Positions 10,401 to 18,977 are shown, counted from the first letter of the stretch. The stretch: DNA of 64,000 bases from Bacillota bacterium (GCA_023394875.1 JAEXAB010000003.1:372001-436000); one strand, 5' to 3'. Made by a program: numbers and translations. The notes: a model not told the origin generated them from the sequence alone.

Positions 10401-13400
10401 TCCCGATAGATATCAAGCCTTCGGGCAAGTTGACAGAAGTTAATGCCGCACAACCATAAAATGCGTGACTGCCTATAGTTTCTATTACGTTCGGCAACAC
10501 AACTTCTTCTAGATAGATTAAATCAGCAAAGGCATAATCACCAACGGCGGTATCAGAAGCAATTATTACGGTCGTCAAGCTAACGGGAACAAGGCTATCA
10601 AAGATATACTCAAATTTGTCTTCCGCTCCTGTTGCGTCTATGTTTTTGCCGATAAACGGTAGCCCAATAGTTTGTAAATTACTACAACCTCTGAAAGATC
10701 CTTGTCCGATTTCCAAAATATTATCGCCGACAGTTACCGAAGTAAGAGTTGTTAAATAAACAAAACCTTCGGGAGCAACTGCCACTACCGGCAAGCCGTT
10801 ATAAGTTTCGGGTAAAATTATACTGCTTGGATAAATATCGTCACTTACGTTTTCGCTTCTTGAAACGATATAACCTGTTTCTAAGTCGTTTAATTCATAA
10901 CTATAGATATGTTCGTATCTGCCGTAGGCATTTATTATCCTGCCGTCAACGTCGGGCATAGAAATAGGAAGGCTGTTGCCTTCAATATCATACCAACCGA
11001 TAAACACGTAACCTATTATTTCTTCGGGAGAATCAAGATAATTTATACTATCGCCGTAGTGGTATAAATATTCTTCGGTGTCAAGATAAGGAGTATTTTC
11101 TTCATACTCTGCGCCGATTATATAGTATTTAACCTCATAATCATAATAATTATAAACCGCGCTATAGTTTACGTTCTCTCCTAAACCGAAAGTAAATTCA
11201 TTTTCGGTGCTTACGTCAATAATACCGCCGTCGTTTATCCATTTAACAAAATACTGACCGATAATGGTGTCGGCTTTTATGTTAATCGATGTTCCGTAGT
11301 CGTAAGTACCTTGCGTTAACGGCGTTTGCAAATCGGCACCGTTTACTTTGGTAATTTTTCCGTTAGTAAGGTTTACCGTGTGTTTATCAATAACGTAAGA
11401 ACCGGTAATAATAATATTTCTGTCCAAATTAGTAATTACCGACGGGAATACTTGATATCCTATAAGCTGCCAGCCACCAAAGGAATAATGTTCAATATAA
11501 TCAGGATGCGGCAACGTTTCTATAACGTCGGTATAAATGTAATATTCCGAAGAATAAAGGAAGTTATCATATCCCGCTCCGTTTATGAAATATTCTACTT
11601 TGTAAGACACATACTCATATACTACCTCAATTTCGGTATCTGTCTGAATATAAAAGCTGTATTCGGTACTAGTGGTTACCGTTATTCCGTCCATTCTTAT
11701 TTCCACAAATCGGCGACCTGGTTGATTGCCTATGTTGGCAACGCTTACAGCTGTATTATAATCAAATATTGCCGATTTTACTTCGTATCCTACAATCCTA
11801 CCGTCGTTGTTTACCGTCAAAGTATGTCTGGAGGGTACGAATATCGCCGACAAATGGATATCTTTACTTAAGGTATAGACGTATTCTCCGTTATATTCGG
11901 CATAAGGCGTATCTACCACGTTGTAATTTTCATTGGGATACTGAGTTATCCATTTCTTAAACCACTTACCTATAGGCAACTGAGCTTGAATAGTAAACTC
12001 TGTACCGTAATCATATGGATACGGTCCGCCGGTTATCGGTGTTTCCAAAGTAACTCCGTCAACAGCTACGATAAAGCCGTATTCTATGGTAACTTCGTGT
12101 TGGTCAATAATAAATTCTCCCACGCAAATAAGGTCGTAAGCGGGCATTCTTGAGGGGATTTCTCCTCCGCCTTCCAAAGTCCAACCGCTGAAATGATAAT
12201 TCTCTTGAATAGGATCGTCAGGCACTGCTATTACTTGGTCATACTTGTACATATACTGCCAAAGCGGATTGTCATAATCGCCGTCTAGTATATAAATAAC
12301 GTTATAAAGGGTATCCCCAAAGTTAGCGGTAAAGGAAATGTTCCCCGTCAAAGTAAAGGTATATTCCTCAAGGGAACTTATTGTCAGTCCTGCCGACTTC
12401 CAATTTTGGAAATATTTGCCTGTTATGGTATCGGATTTGATTGTTAATTGGTCGTTGTAATCAAAAGTACCGCTTGTACTCGGGGTTATACTTTCGCCGT
12501 TTTTCTTAATTATCTTGCCGTCAACAATGCTTACGGTATGTTTGTTGTAGTAGAAAATACCCTCTACTCTGACGTTACCGGCAGGCATTCTGTCGGGGAT
12601 TTCCGACCAGTTGCCGAAATAATGGTTGGCTCTTACCGGTGAAGAAAGTTTCACTATCGGCTCATCAAAATCATAAGACTGCGCTTGATAGAGTTCAAAA
12701 TCGGATTCGTAAACGGCCTTAATATAATACTCCACAAGGTAAACGCCTTTGTTGATATAGGCAGTGTATGCCTTGTTGCCCGAAACTCTGAATACATAAG
12801 GATTGGTATAACTTACTATTTCGTTGGCGCCCACTTTCCAATGCATGAAAATATAACCCGTCGGAACCGTCGCGCTGATGGAAATCTCTTGGTTATAGTC
12901 ATATACATTGGTTGTTTCTTCGCCCGTTAGCCCGTTATAGACGGTTATTGTATGCTTTTCTATTGTGAAAGTACCGTAAATGGTAAGGTCGTGAGCAGGC
13001 ATGGTAGTGGGTACGTCACTCCATCCGCTAAAAGGCAGATAATGTTCGCAAGAAATATTGCCGGGCACAACAACCGTTCTGTCCCCGTAGTTTAATTCAA
13101 AGCTGGCGTATATTCCGCCAACCGACTTATTAATTTCTGACTGATATGCCTTTAGGTTTGCTAAATCTTCCCCTACAACCAGTATTTCATATCTAAGAAT
13201 ATAATTTATTTTGGTAAACTCGGCTGTCAAAGTCACTGCTGAAGTTACGTTGAAACTATACGGGTTTGCCGTACTAATAACATTGCCTACACCATCTACC
13301 CAACGGGAAAAACGCTGCCCGATAGGCTCGGTAGCAACAGCTGTGGCAACCGAATTCCAACCGTAGCTGCCTGTTCCGCTACCGTTAATTACGTTTACCT

Positions 13401-14610
13401 GGAATTTGTCTATATTAAATACCCCTGTGACTTCAATGTCTCTCGCCGGCATTTTCATCGTGGGCGGAAGACCCGTCCAGCTGGAAAAAGTATAATGCTC
13501 TCTCGTCGGTTCGGCAAGGGGGATTATTGTTTGGTTGAACTTGTAATAATCGACCTGAACCACTACATTATCAACTTTGTAGGATATCGAATATAATTTA
13601 TCCTGCGTTACCGCGACGAACTTTATTCTGCCGTTTACAACGTGCGTGAAGCTTCTTTCGTTGGTAAACGGTTCTTCTTCTCCGTCGATTTTCCAGCCTA
13701 CGAATTCCTTTCCGCTGGCTGCCACAGTAAAGTTAACGGTAATAACGGTGCCTTTTTCATAAATTCCCTGTCCGTTACCGCCTGATACTTCAACTCTGTA
13801 GGCTTCTACGTATCTTGCTACCAAAGTAAGGTTGTTTTTTACCACCAAAGTAAAGGAGCTGTCCGTTGTGACAACGTCCCCGTCGCCGTTAAGCCAGCCT
13901 CTGCTTTGCCTGTCCTCTACGGCAAGCGCGCTTATAACTACTTCTTCATCTAAGTGATAATAAAAATCGTTGGTAACCAAAGAAGCTCCGTCGCCGTTGG
14001 TTACGCTAACTTTATAAATAGGCTTTTCTTGATACTTAGCCTCCAATAATATGTTTTCTTCGTCAAGATAATTGCCTTTGGATACGCCCTTGTCGTCGGT
14101 ATAGGCTTTGGAAGAATAAAACCATCCCAAAAAGTAGTAGTTCTTCAAGGTAGGCACAGGCAAAGTGTAGCCCTGTCCGTAAAGGACGGTAAAGGAACTA
14201 ACTTCCGCCTCTCCTTCGTCCGCATCAAGAAAAACAGTATAAATATCGGTATAAACGGCGGTAAGGGTTACGTCGTTATTGATAGTAAAAGTAAAAGACC
14301 TGTTTTCGGTTACTTTTGACGCCTCAAACTCCCAATACAAAAACGCCTTGTCAGTTTCGTCGGCATTTACCGTTACGCTATCCCCTTGATTATATGTATA
14401 TTTTTTTATACCGTTGCCGTTGTTTACGGTAAGGGTGTAAGTTTTTGTAGTGGGAGTTGGCGGATTACCGTTGTTATCTTGTGGATTTGGTTGCAGAATT
14501 ACTGCGCCGCCGTCATCCTTAATAGTTTCTTCCCCGCAGGAGACCAGCAAAAGACAGGTTAGCATCATCACTATCGCTATAGCTAATAATGTTAGTAACC
14601 TTCTCTTCAT
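4456..14610 (-). CDS. Giant surface lipoprotein with InlB-type and BspA-type repeats
   Basis: A 3384-residue exported lipoprotein. The signal peptide has KRR followed by a hydrophobic stretch and the lipobox LVSC (Cys25), predicting a lipid anchor. The ATG at 14610 has a GGAGGT site; the in-frame ATG six codons upstream does not. Residues about 45-1230 hold 16 InlB B-type (Flg_new) repeats of 60-90 residues; from the fifth onward they alternate between a form with HYxFxGW...MPAxD and a form with IDKHTV...FxxW. Residues about 1240-3370 are BspA-like leucine-rich repeats (LRR_5), with the core IGxxAFxxCxxL/LTxIxIPxxVTxIG repeated dozens of times and a non-LRR linker near residues 1800-1850. There is no LPXTG motif. 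Such proteins usually mediate adhesion to host or neighbouring cells (family knowledge); the ligand is unknown. Confidence 0.9.
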   Translation of the reverse strand: MKRRLLTLLAIAIVMMLTCLLLVSCGEETIKDDGGAVILQPNPQDNNGNPPTPTTKTYTLTVNNGNGIKKYTYNQGDSVTVNADETDKAFLYWEFEASKVTENRSFTFTINNDVTLTAVYTDIYTVFLDADEGEAEVSSFTVLYGQGYTLPVPTLKNYYFLGWFYSSKAYTDDKGVSKGNYLDEENILLEAKYQEKPIYKVSVTNGDGASLVTNDFYYHLDEEVVISALAVEDRQSRGWLNGDGDVVTTDSSFTLVVKNNLTLVARYVEAYRVEVSGGNGQGIYEKGTVITVNFTVAASGKEFVGWKIDGEEEPFTNERSFTHVVNGRIKFVAVTQDKLYSISYKVDNVVVQVDYYKFNQTIIPLAEPTREHYTFSSWTGLPPTMKMPARDIEVTGVFNIDKFQVNVINGSGTGSYGWNSVATAVATEPIGQRFSRWVDGVGNVISTANPYSFNVTSAVTLTAEFTKINYILRYEILVVGEDLANLKAYQSEINKSVGGIYASFELNYGDRTVVVPGNISCEHYLPFSGWSDVPTTMPAHDLTIYGTFTIEKHTITVYNGLTGEETTNVYDYNQEISISATVPTGYIFMHWKVGANEIVSYTNPYVFRVSGNKAYTAYINKGVYLVEYYIKAVYESDFELYQAQSYDFDEPIVKLSSPVRANHYFGNWSEIPDRMPAGNVRVEGIFYYNKHTVSIVDGKIIKKNGESITPSTSGTFDYNDQLTIKSDTITGKYFQNWKSAGLTISSLEEYTFTLTGNISFTANFGDTLYNVIYILDGDYDNPLWQYMYKYDQVIAVPDDPIQENYHFSGWTLEGGGEIPSRMPAYDLICVGEFIIDQHEVTIEYGFIVAVDGVTLETPITGGPYPYDYGTEFTIQAQLPIGKWFKKWITQYPNENYNVVDTPYAEYNGEYVYTLSKDIHLSAIFVPSRHTLTVNNDGRIVGYEVKSAIFDYNTAVSVANIGNQPGRRFVEIRMDGITVTTSTEYSFYIQTDTEIEVVYEYVSYKVEYFINGAGYDNFLYSSEYYIYTDVIETLPHPDYIEHYSFGGWQLIGYQVFPSVITNLDRNIIITGSYVIDKHTVNLTNGKITKVNGADLQTPLTQGTYDYGTSINIKADTIIGQYFVKWINDGGIIDVSTENEFTFGLGENVNYSAVYNYYDYEVKYYIIGAEYEENTPYLDTEEYLYHYGDSINYLDSPEEIIGYVFIGWYDIEGNSLPISMPDVDGRIINAYGRYEHIYSYELNDLETGYIVSRSENVSDDIYPSSIILPETYNGLPVVAVAPEGFVYLTTLTSVTVGDNILEIGQGSFRGCSNLQTIGLPFIGKNIDATGAEDKFEYIFDSLVPVSLTTVIIASDTAVGDYAFADLIYLEEVVLPNVIETIGSHAFYGCAALTSVNLPEGLISIGNNAFASCVALLEITIPSTVTDIGDDAFSGCSNVANIYYNAILLNDFNQANYVFNLRANNLNIIIGSTVTAIPAYLFYPVPVDLETPTTLANSVNVEFLSDDGIYSVTSIGAYAFFAVPITSISLPTTVTTIGVSAFERTDLTSLSLGASITEIGSRAFAEISNLNLNYGANITNVVDENTVIFYNTAGQLTIANNLSNIADYLFCNAAFSFVIFAENSQCISIGSYAFANNENLISIQIPSSVETIGGYAFANTKILSEIYFDAAELNNLTALSEVFCDSGIDSEGIVLTIGSSVLSIPEYLFYSVENSANVIGIVIEEGGQCVLIGKFAFYNLNNLVTVEQFELVRNIGESAFENCSGITEIVISAATRYIGTNAFANCSSIEIKCEVYAALGGWATDWKDITAPIEYNYNTIVNGDYIYALHGGKAFITKYNGLETEITVPAEIDSYTVMCFGNTYEGNENIVSIVIPDGIHQICDYAFSNCYSLTTVTYLGDINFIGKYAFNNCGSLTTFAIPPTITEISEGTFYNCSSLISVSGNKLNLSGISIIGEKAFYGCEDIEEITLSDLLSEIKAQTFAYCTSLIGITIPANVTIIAQDAFLGCAYLGYYLVDTNNIYFSASDGVLFNKDGSELIAYPVGDIRDTYEILSPVSSIAPYAFSHAVNLVSITIPNTVTVIGTGAFEYCVNLVTINYNAIDALTDNTCLFVSAGKEGSGIIITFGSDIINIPDNLFNDIDAFVIEIIFGENLLSIGQGAFVGAKITNITLPESLISIGNDAFRDTVLLETINYNPISLNNLLVDNGAFALAGTLSSGIIVYIGANVISIPDYIFSAGSDYEINIIELVYLSDALESIGKYAFYQAKLTEILITENVTFIGEKAFGNNTLVDTLNFNATLLSNSLATDNIFQNLGSALDEENYVSVIIGENVKNIPDYFAYNLIKVNFVTINSLELLRVGQFAFKGTSIVEITLPDGITEIGASAFENLNFSSLILPDSITTIGNNAFAGMNIIDSLTLPENLSIIGEGAFNNWEAITEITIPESVTRIGINAFGNATGLIIINYNAVSVADLYGNRAFDGAGSEASPVTVNIGSAVERIPNYLFVGCDYIQSVIFSGNENLVTIGEKAFYMLENLVSVVDLPSSVTSVGVSAFEGCILLTVISLTANTGNLIISDSAFSGCIGLVEVILASDSTLTAIGARAFYDCISLVTIDFGTEYILENIGDYAFYNCIALDLTLPSSIKNTVIEGQITGGIGISAFENCESLTSITIPNEVIIILEGAFKNCISLTTVVMHSNIEYIGESAFEGCTALSELTVPEKVTHIGNKAFYNCAGATTINYLPVAFGIEMENTENNNIFGNVGVDGAGADLVIGASVKKIPSFLFYGTLASSPKIISIVFETVSGMSSVQEIGIKAFYYAKDLQILVLPEGLLTIQDQAFANCLNLEQLTIPSSVTLIKYRAFANLNKLTDLVYNAVNCSDFNNDNTEINKTEVFIGMGNYSDEFYTNEGVLVIIGNLVETIPENMFYSLDNRAKIKEVVLELTTNLVTISNNAFFMQESLTTISNIGTTILIIGESAFYGCSSFVSAEVMEYATTVKNEAFYNCASLPALYLATNLETLGNTAVYMDCSSVENVYVNTTNLPRNPFVGYNTIFKGVGGEEGFILHIAENVNYIPDHFMHNFENFGIDGEIGEWTINIIELNIANPGIEIGDYAFAGVGKLTDVVLGITEADNIYAYIGDYAFYRCPDIIKVTLGNVMMKKSGDALLSTHTFAYSSVEELETVNFMQVPEIGPYAFYHCENLSVVNQNHDIVFRESVGWGYCDNQITTIGVYAFAYSGLVDVYLSAYISDIGAHAFEGCENMTTFRWPDNVLTIGDYAFYNCTSLAYTTNISFDMENEGTYMTNYVDLFEDGGMGTIIGKVINTLYIGYPMDKKKTVIRDIGEYAFKNTQLNISIELFNNLENVDLNAFTDMLGELRGVDFIPVVP

Positions 14611-14658
14611 ACTACCTCCGAAATACATACTGCTCCGATTATATATAGCATATATAAT

Positions 14659-14687
14659 ACTATATTACTTTTTAAGTGTATTGTCAA
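14659..14687 (-). promoter_or_regulatory. Promoter of the giant lipoprotein gene
   Basis: On the minus strand a perfect TTGACA (14682-14687) is followed by a 17-bp spacer and TATAGT (14659-14664). Transcription would begin near 14652, giving a leader of about 40 nt before the ATG at 14610. Confidence 0.75.
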
Positions 14688-14716
14688 TCCTAAACTTTCT
14701 TGCACTTTGCCAAAAA

Positions 14717-14755
14717 TTAAAAACAGCAGCTTAAAATTTAGCTGCTGTTTTTGTT
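14717..14755 (-). terminator. Intrinsic terminator after the DUF4364 gene
   Basis: An 11-bp stem (14721-14731 with 14740-14750, arms containing CAGCAGCT and AGCTGCTG) with an AT loop. It has T-rich sequence on both sides, so it could act in both directions; it lies just beyond the DUF4364 stop. Confidence 0.75.
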
Positions 14756-14770
14756 GTTTTTTTATAAAAA

Positions 14771-15301
14771 TCAGTCTATTATCATATCTAGGTAAATTTT
14801 GTAAACTTCGGTAGCTTTACTTTGCCAGGCGTTACTTACGCTTACTGCCTTAGCTAAAGTGGGAACATCGAATTTGAACTCAAAAACAGGTTTTTCCAAA
14901 TTAATGATAGCGCAATTTATCGTATAACCGCCGTCGTTGTTTTTGACGTAATTGCAAGCGAATTCCTGCTTTTTGCGGTAAATCAGTTTGTTATTTCTTA
15001 TGTAGTTTGTGACGTCGTCCCTTACCGATTTGTAAATATCCTTGAAAAAATGGCTAAGACAAATTTTGCCGTCCTCGCTTATTGTAAGAACGTAGTCTTT
15101 TTTGCTGTTTTCATCCAATTTTCTGTTGATAAAACGGGCGGCTGTTAGTTCCTGAATCATTTGCCCGAAACAAAAATAAGGTATCCAGTTGTTGTCCAAC
15201 GAACACATTTGCAAAAGAATTTCCTCATTTATAGGCATTTCCAGCTTTTCTAGAATAAATAGAATCAGCAGTTTGCTTTTTATGTCCTCGTCGTTAATCA
15301 T
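14771..15301 (-). CDS. DUF4364 family protein
   Basis: A 176-residue cytoplasmic protein matching the DUF4364 family of Clostridia by length and by the N-terminal pattern: KLLILFILEKLEMPINEEIL, then a helix ending FGQMIQEL, as in a winged-helix domain (about residues 1-70). The remainder (80-176) is the alpha/beta tail typical of the family. It may bind DNA, but no function is established to my knowledge. A GAGG ribosome site precedes the ATG. It has its own promoter at 15357-15385 and a hairpin after its stop, so it is probably monocistronic. Confidence 0.82.
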   Translation of the reverse strand: MINDEDIKSKLLILFILEKLEMPINEEILLQMCSLDNNWIPYFCFGQMIQELTAARFINRKLDENSKKDYVLTISEDGKICLSHFFKDIYKSVRDDVTNYIRNNKLIYRKKQEFACNYVKNNDGGYTINCAIINLEKPVFEFKFDVPTLAKAVSVSNAWQSKATEVYKIYLDMIID

Positions 15302-15356
15302 CTTTTTCCTCGTAAAATTATATGCCGCGCTTCAATAAAAAAACACTGCAGAAAAG

Positions 15357-15385
15357 ATTATACATAAAAAAAAACGTTATGTAAA
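15357..15385 (-). promoter_or_regulatory. Promoter of the DUF4364 gene
   Basis: On the minus strand TTTACA (15380-15385), a 17-bp T-rich spacer and TATAAT (15357-15362) lie about 55 bp upstream of the start codon. Confidence 0.7.
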
Positions 15386-15472
15386 CACCTTTTTATTAAT
15401 AAAAAAATTAAAAAAATTGACACCACAACATATAGTATTTGTTAAAAAATCCGACCACTAGAAGGAAAATTT

Positions 15473-16678
15473 TTATTTTTCGGGCATCAGATTATTAAGC
15501 ATATCTTTGTCGTGACTTTTATAAATAAGTTTCAGCAGTATGGGCGAAAGCAGGCTACTTAAAATAACCAACGTAGCGCCCAATACCAAGTAATTGGCTT
15601 CTATAAACCCTACTTGTATTCCTTTTTGCATAATAATGAGGCATACCTCTCCGCGGGCAATCATGCCAACGCCGATAATTAAGGATTCCTTTACGCTGTT
15701 TTTCAAGCTCAAAGACGCCAAGAAGCAACCGCCCATTTTTGCCACAATGGCAACGGCGACAAAAGCTAAACAGAACCATAGCATACTCAAATTAAAGCCG
15801 GCAAAACTGGCGTTTATCCCGATACTGGCGAAGAACACAGGGGCAAAAATCATATATGCGCTGATTTCCACTTTTTTATCTACGTAGTCAGTCTCTTTTA
15901 GCCCTGCCATCATAATGCCGGCAAGATACGCTCCGGTAATGTCGGCAACGCCGAAAAATTTCTCTCCCACGTAGGCATACAGAAAGCATACTACAAGTCC
16001 GAAAATAGGCACTCTGCGCTTATGCGGAAACTTGTTTGCCAACCACTTGAACAGAAAATGTATGCCGATACCGACCACAATTGCCGCCACAAAGAATATA
16101 CCGGTATTAAGGATTGTTCTTACGTAGCTTACTTCGGGGTTTTTCATACCGATTATGACGCTTAGTAAAATAATACCGATAACGTCGTCAATAATAGCCG
16201 CCGATAGAATAATCGTGCCGGCTTTGGATTTTAATTTGCCCAGTTCCCGCAAAGTTTCTACTGTTATTGATACGCTTGTGGCGGTAATTATTACCCCTAT
16301 AAAGATATTTTTTAGCACCCTTTCGGTGTCCATACCCTTAAAACCGCCGTTAAAAGCCGCGCTTACTACAAAGCCAAGAACAAGGGGAAGCAGTACGCCG
16401 GCAGCCGCCACCAATAACGATGCAAGCCAGTTGGATTTTATATCTTTTAAGTTGGTTTCCAGTCCGGCGCTGAACATTATTAAAATTACGCCCACTTCGG
16501 CAAGAACTTTCAACGTTGTGGAAGGGTTAACCCAACCTAAAATAGACGGACCCAACAACAATCCGCCGATTAAAGCGCCCACTACCTGGGGCAAGCCCAT
16601 TTTCTTGAATATTATTCCTAGGAGTTTGGTAAAGAGTAATATCAGAGCAAGTTCTAACAAAATTGTATAGTCACTCAT
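15473..16678 (-). CDS. Cation:proton antiporter, CPA2 type
   Basis: A 401-residue membrane protein of the sodium/hydrogen exchanger family (PF00999), with about 12-13 hydrophobic segments over its whole length. The N terminus (LLFTKLLGIIFKKMGLPQVV) and the core segment SAAIIDDVIGIILL carry the paired acidic residues expected at the ion site of NapA/CPA2 antiporters. A later segment reads GMIARGEVCLII, also typical. It ends after the membrane domain with no RCK or Trk-N regulatory domain, unlike KefB/KefC. It would exchange Na+ or K+ for H+ across the cytoplasmic membrane. It is the last gene of the UPF0237-UPF0210-dut-antiporter series, 38 bp after dut. Confidence 0.88.
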   Translation of the reverse strand: MSDYTILLELALILLFTKLLGIIFKKMGLPQVVGALIGGLLLGPSILGWVNPSTTLKVLAEVGVILIMFSAGLETNLKDIKSNWLASLLVAAAGVLLPLVLGFVVSAAFNGGFKGMDTERVLKNIFIGVIITATSVSITVETLRELGKLKSKAGTIILSAAIIDDVIGIILLSVIIGMKNPEVSYVRTILNTGIFFVAAIVVGIGIHFLFKWLANKFPHKRRVPIFGLVVCFLYAYVGEKFFGVADITGAYLAGIMMAGLKETDYVDKKVEISAYMIFAPVFFASIGINASFAGFNLSMLWFCLAFVAVAIVAKMGGCFLASLSLKNSVKESLIIGVGMIARGEVCLIIMQKGIQVGFIEANYLVLGATLVILSSLLSPILLKLIYKSHDKDMLNNLMPEK

Positions 16679-16716
16679 TTTTTTTATGCCTTCTTATCTA
16701 TAGTATTAAAAATTAA

Positions 16717-17220
16717 TTAGTTTGTGCTGCCGAAACCGCCGTTTCGCATAGCAAATACTTGGTCGTCTTCGGTAATGCCGTATTCGGTAAAAATGCCTTG
16801 GCAAAAGCCTTTGCCTTTTTCCACTTCCACCGACTTTTGTTCGTATGAGGCGTTGGTAATTTTGCAGAAAATATGCCCTTCGTTGTCGCTGAAATAATAA
16901 TCGGAATCAATAATTCCCACAGTATTATCAAGTTGCAGACGGAACTTAAAGCCTAGTCCGCTTCTGGGAAAAATCTGCAGTAGCCAACCATCGTTTATTT
17001 TTACCCTTATTCCTGTGGGTATCGTAATACTTTGCCCCGAAGTAAGAGAAAAAGAAAAGGGCGCAAAAAAGTCATAACCTGCGCTGCCTAACGTCGCTCT
17101 GGCGGGGATTTTTATGTCCGAATATGCGTTTTTTGCTTCACTGTCCGAAAAACCTATCTTTTGCATAGCAGTTATAAAATTTTGTTCGCTCACTTTTTCG
17201 AATCTGGCTACTTTTTTCAT
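16717..17220 (-). CDS. dut: dUTP diphosphatase (dUTPase)
   Basis: Hydrolyses dUTP to dUMP and pyrophosphate, keeping uracil out of DNA and feeding dTMP synthesis. All five trimeric-dUTPase motifs can be read in the 167 residues: RATLGSAGYDF (motif 1, near residue 42), PRSGLG (2), GIIDSDYY (3), GKGFCQGIF (4) and the C-terminal RNGGFGSTN (5). An N-terminal extension of about 35 residues precedes motif 1. The ATG has an AGGAG site. It lies 8 bp after the UPF0210 gene and is followed by the antiporter gene, so the four genes are probably cotranscribed. Confidence 0.93.
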   Translation of the reverse strand: MKKVARFEKVSEQNFITAMQKIGFSDSEAKNAYSDIKIPARATLGSAGYDFFAPFSFSLTSGQSITIPTGIRVKINDGWLLQIFPRSGLGFKFRLQLDNTVGIIDSDYYFSDNEGHIFCKITNASYEQKSVEVEKGKGFCQGIFTEYGITEDDQVFAMRNGGFGSTN

Positions 17221-17228
17221 AGTTTCTC

Positions 17229-18578
17229 CTAGTTCTTGTTCGCCCAGACAGGCGCGGGGATTCTGCCCCCTCTGGAAATAAATTTGTAGGGAGAAGAAAG
17301 GTTAATGGGCATAATGGGAGCGGTGCCCAACAGTCCGCCGAAACAAACGCTGCCTTCTTCCTTGCCGTATACGGGAATAATCCTTACCGCGGTGGTTTTG
17401 TTGTTAACAACACCTATTGCCGCTTCGTCTGCGATAAGAGCGCTTATTACTTCGCTTGGCGTACTTCCGCTTACCGCTATCATATCAAGTCCAACGCTAC
17501 ATATAGAAGTCATTGCCTCAAGCTTTTCTATTTTGAGAACACCTTTTTTTACTGCCTCTATCATACCTATATCTTCGCTTACCGGTATAAAAGCTCCGCT
17601 AAGTCCGCCTACGTGAGAGCTTGCCATAATGCCCCCTTTCTTCACTGCGTCGTTAAGTAAAGCTAGACACGCGGTAGTGCCGCAGCCGCCTACGCATTCC
17701 AGCCCGATTTCTTCTAAAATATGAGCAACGGAGTCGCCCATAATGGGAGTGGGGGCAAGACTTAGGTCTACTATGCCGAAATTAGCATTTAATCTACGGC
17801 TGGCTTCCTGGGCTACGTACTGACCTACTCTGGTTATTTTATAGGCCACTTTTTTTATTGTTTCCGACACTTCGCTAAGGTCGCCGTTCTTTACTTTTTC
17901 CAAAGCAACCTTTACAACGCCGGGGCCGCTTACACCTACGTTTATCATGGTGTCGCCCTCTCCCACGCCGTGGAAAGCTCCCGCCATAAAAGGATTATCC
18001 TCTACGGCATTGGCAAAAACAACCAACTTGGCGCAACCGATACTGTTGTTATCTCTGGTTAGATATGCCGTCTTTTTTATTATGTCGCCCATTATTTTGA
18101 CGGCGTCCATATTGATTCCCGATTTTGTGGACGCGATATTTACCGAAGAACAGACCTTGTTAGTTACCGAAAGCGCTTCGGGTATTGTTTCCAAAAATTC
18201 TCTTTCGAAAGCCGTCATACCTTTATGGACCAACGCCGAATAACCGCCGATAAAATCAACGCCGATTTCGGTGGCGCATCTATCCAATGTTTTGGCTATT
18301 TCCACGCTCCTGCCCGTTTTACCTACCAAAAGACTTATCGGAGTAACCGATACTCTTTTATTTACGATAGGTATGCCCGTTTCGCTGCTAATCTCGTTGC
18401 CTACTTTTACTAGCCTTGAGGCTTTTTCGACAATTTTGCTGTGGACTCTTTCGCAGGTTTCTTCAACGGTGTTACCGATACAGTCAAGTAAGGATATACC
18501 CATGGTTATGGTTCTTACGTCCAGATGCTGAGATTTTATCATCTCATTGGTTTCTAAAACCTCGTTAATTGAAATCAT
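17229..18578 (-). CDS. PFL family protein, UPF0210 (DUF711)
   Basis: A 449-residue cytoplasmic protein with the length and landmark sequences of UPF0210: N-terminal LDVRTITMGISLLDC, the glycine-rich INVGVSGPGVVK in the middle, and GGLLGTAPIMPI close to the C terminus. The fold is described as pyruvate-formate-lyase-like; no biochemical role is established to my knowledge. It follows the UPF0237 ACT-domain gene by 8 bp, the arrangement usually seen for these two families in Firmicutes, which suggests the ACT protein regulates or partners it (inference). The start has an AGAGGT site. Confidence 0.93.
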   Translation of the reverse strand: MISINEVLETNEMIKSQHLDVRTITMGISLLDCIGNTVEETCERVHSKIVEKASRLVKVGNEISSETGIPIVNKRVSVTPISLLVGKTGRSVEIAKTLDRCATEIGVDFIGGYSALVHKGMTAFEREFLETIPEALSVTNKVCSSVNIASTKSGINMDAVKIMGDIIKKTAYLTRDNNSIGCAKLVVFANAVEDNPFMAGAFHGVGEGDTMINVGVSGPGVVKVALEKVKNGDLSEVSETIKKVAYKITRVGQYVAQEASRRLNANFGIVDLSLAPTPIMGDSVAHILEEIGLECVGGCGTTACLALLNDAVKKGGIMASSHVGGLSGAFIPVSEDIGMIEAVKKGVLKIEKLEAMTSICSVGLDMIAVSGSTPSEVISALIADEAAIGVVNNKTTAVRIIPVYGKEEGSVCFGGLLGTAPIMPINLSSPYKFISRGGRIPAPVWANKN

Positions 18579-18586
18579 AAATACCT

Positions 18587-18856
18587 CTAAATCCTGTGCA
18601 TGCTGTTAAAAATAGCTTCGTTCTGGATATGAATCTCCACTCCTATATCTTCGGCTGTTTCATGTAGTTTTTGGGACACGCCGTTAAAATCACAATCGGC
18701 GCCGGTTAAATCAACCAACATAATCATGGTAAAATAATCCTGCATGACCGTTTGGGATATATCTTCGATATTTATGTTTAATTCAAAAAGGGCGTTACTT
18801 ACCTTGGCGATTATTCCTTTCTTGTCTTTGCCGATAACGGACACTATAGCTTTCAT
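18587..18856 (-). CDS. ACT domain protein, UPF0237
   Basis: An 89-residue stand-alone ACT domain (MKAIVSVIGKDKKGIIAKVS at the N terminus), matching UPF0237. ACT domains bind small ligands, often amino acids, between subunits. I chose the ATG at 18856 because a TTGGAG site lies 6 bp upstream and the family starts there; a longer reading to 18883 adds nine unconserved residues. It is the first gene of the set leading through UPF0210 and dut to the antiporter. Confidence 0.9.
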   Translation of the reverse strand: MKAIVSVIGKDKKGIIAKVSNALFELNINIEDISQTVMQDYFTMIMLVDLTGADCDFNGVSQKLHETAEDIGVEIHIQNEAIFNSMHRI

Positions 18857-18977
18857 ATATACTCCAATATTTTTTGCAATCAAAAATTTTCTACTATTAT
18901 ACCAAAAATCTTTCAGTTAGACAAATATCTACAAAGAAAATCAGTATTTTTTATTTTTTTCTACCCATAATTAGATT

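Noticed and set aside
11326..11871. 181-codon plus-strand ORF inside the giant lipoprotein gene
   Set aside because: It is the shadow of a repetitive minus-strand gene; composition is Tyr/Arg-rich and it has no ribosome site.
4456..14610. CRISPR or DNA tandem array in the repetitive region
   Set aside because: The repeats are degenerate protein repeats in one open frame, not identical DNA repeats with spacers.
16155..16670. 171-codon plus-strand ORF opposite the antiporter
   Set aside because: Antisense shadow of a membrane protein gene whose own frame has clear motifs.
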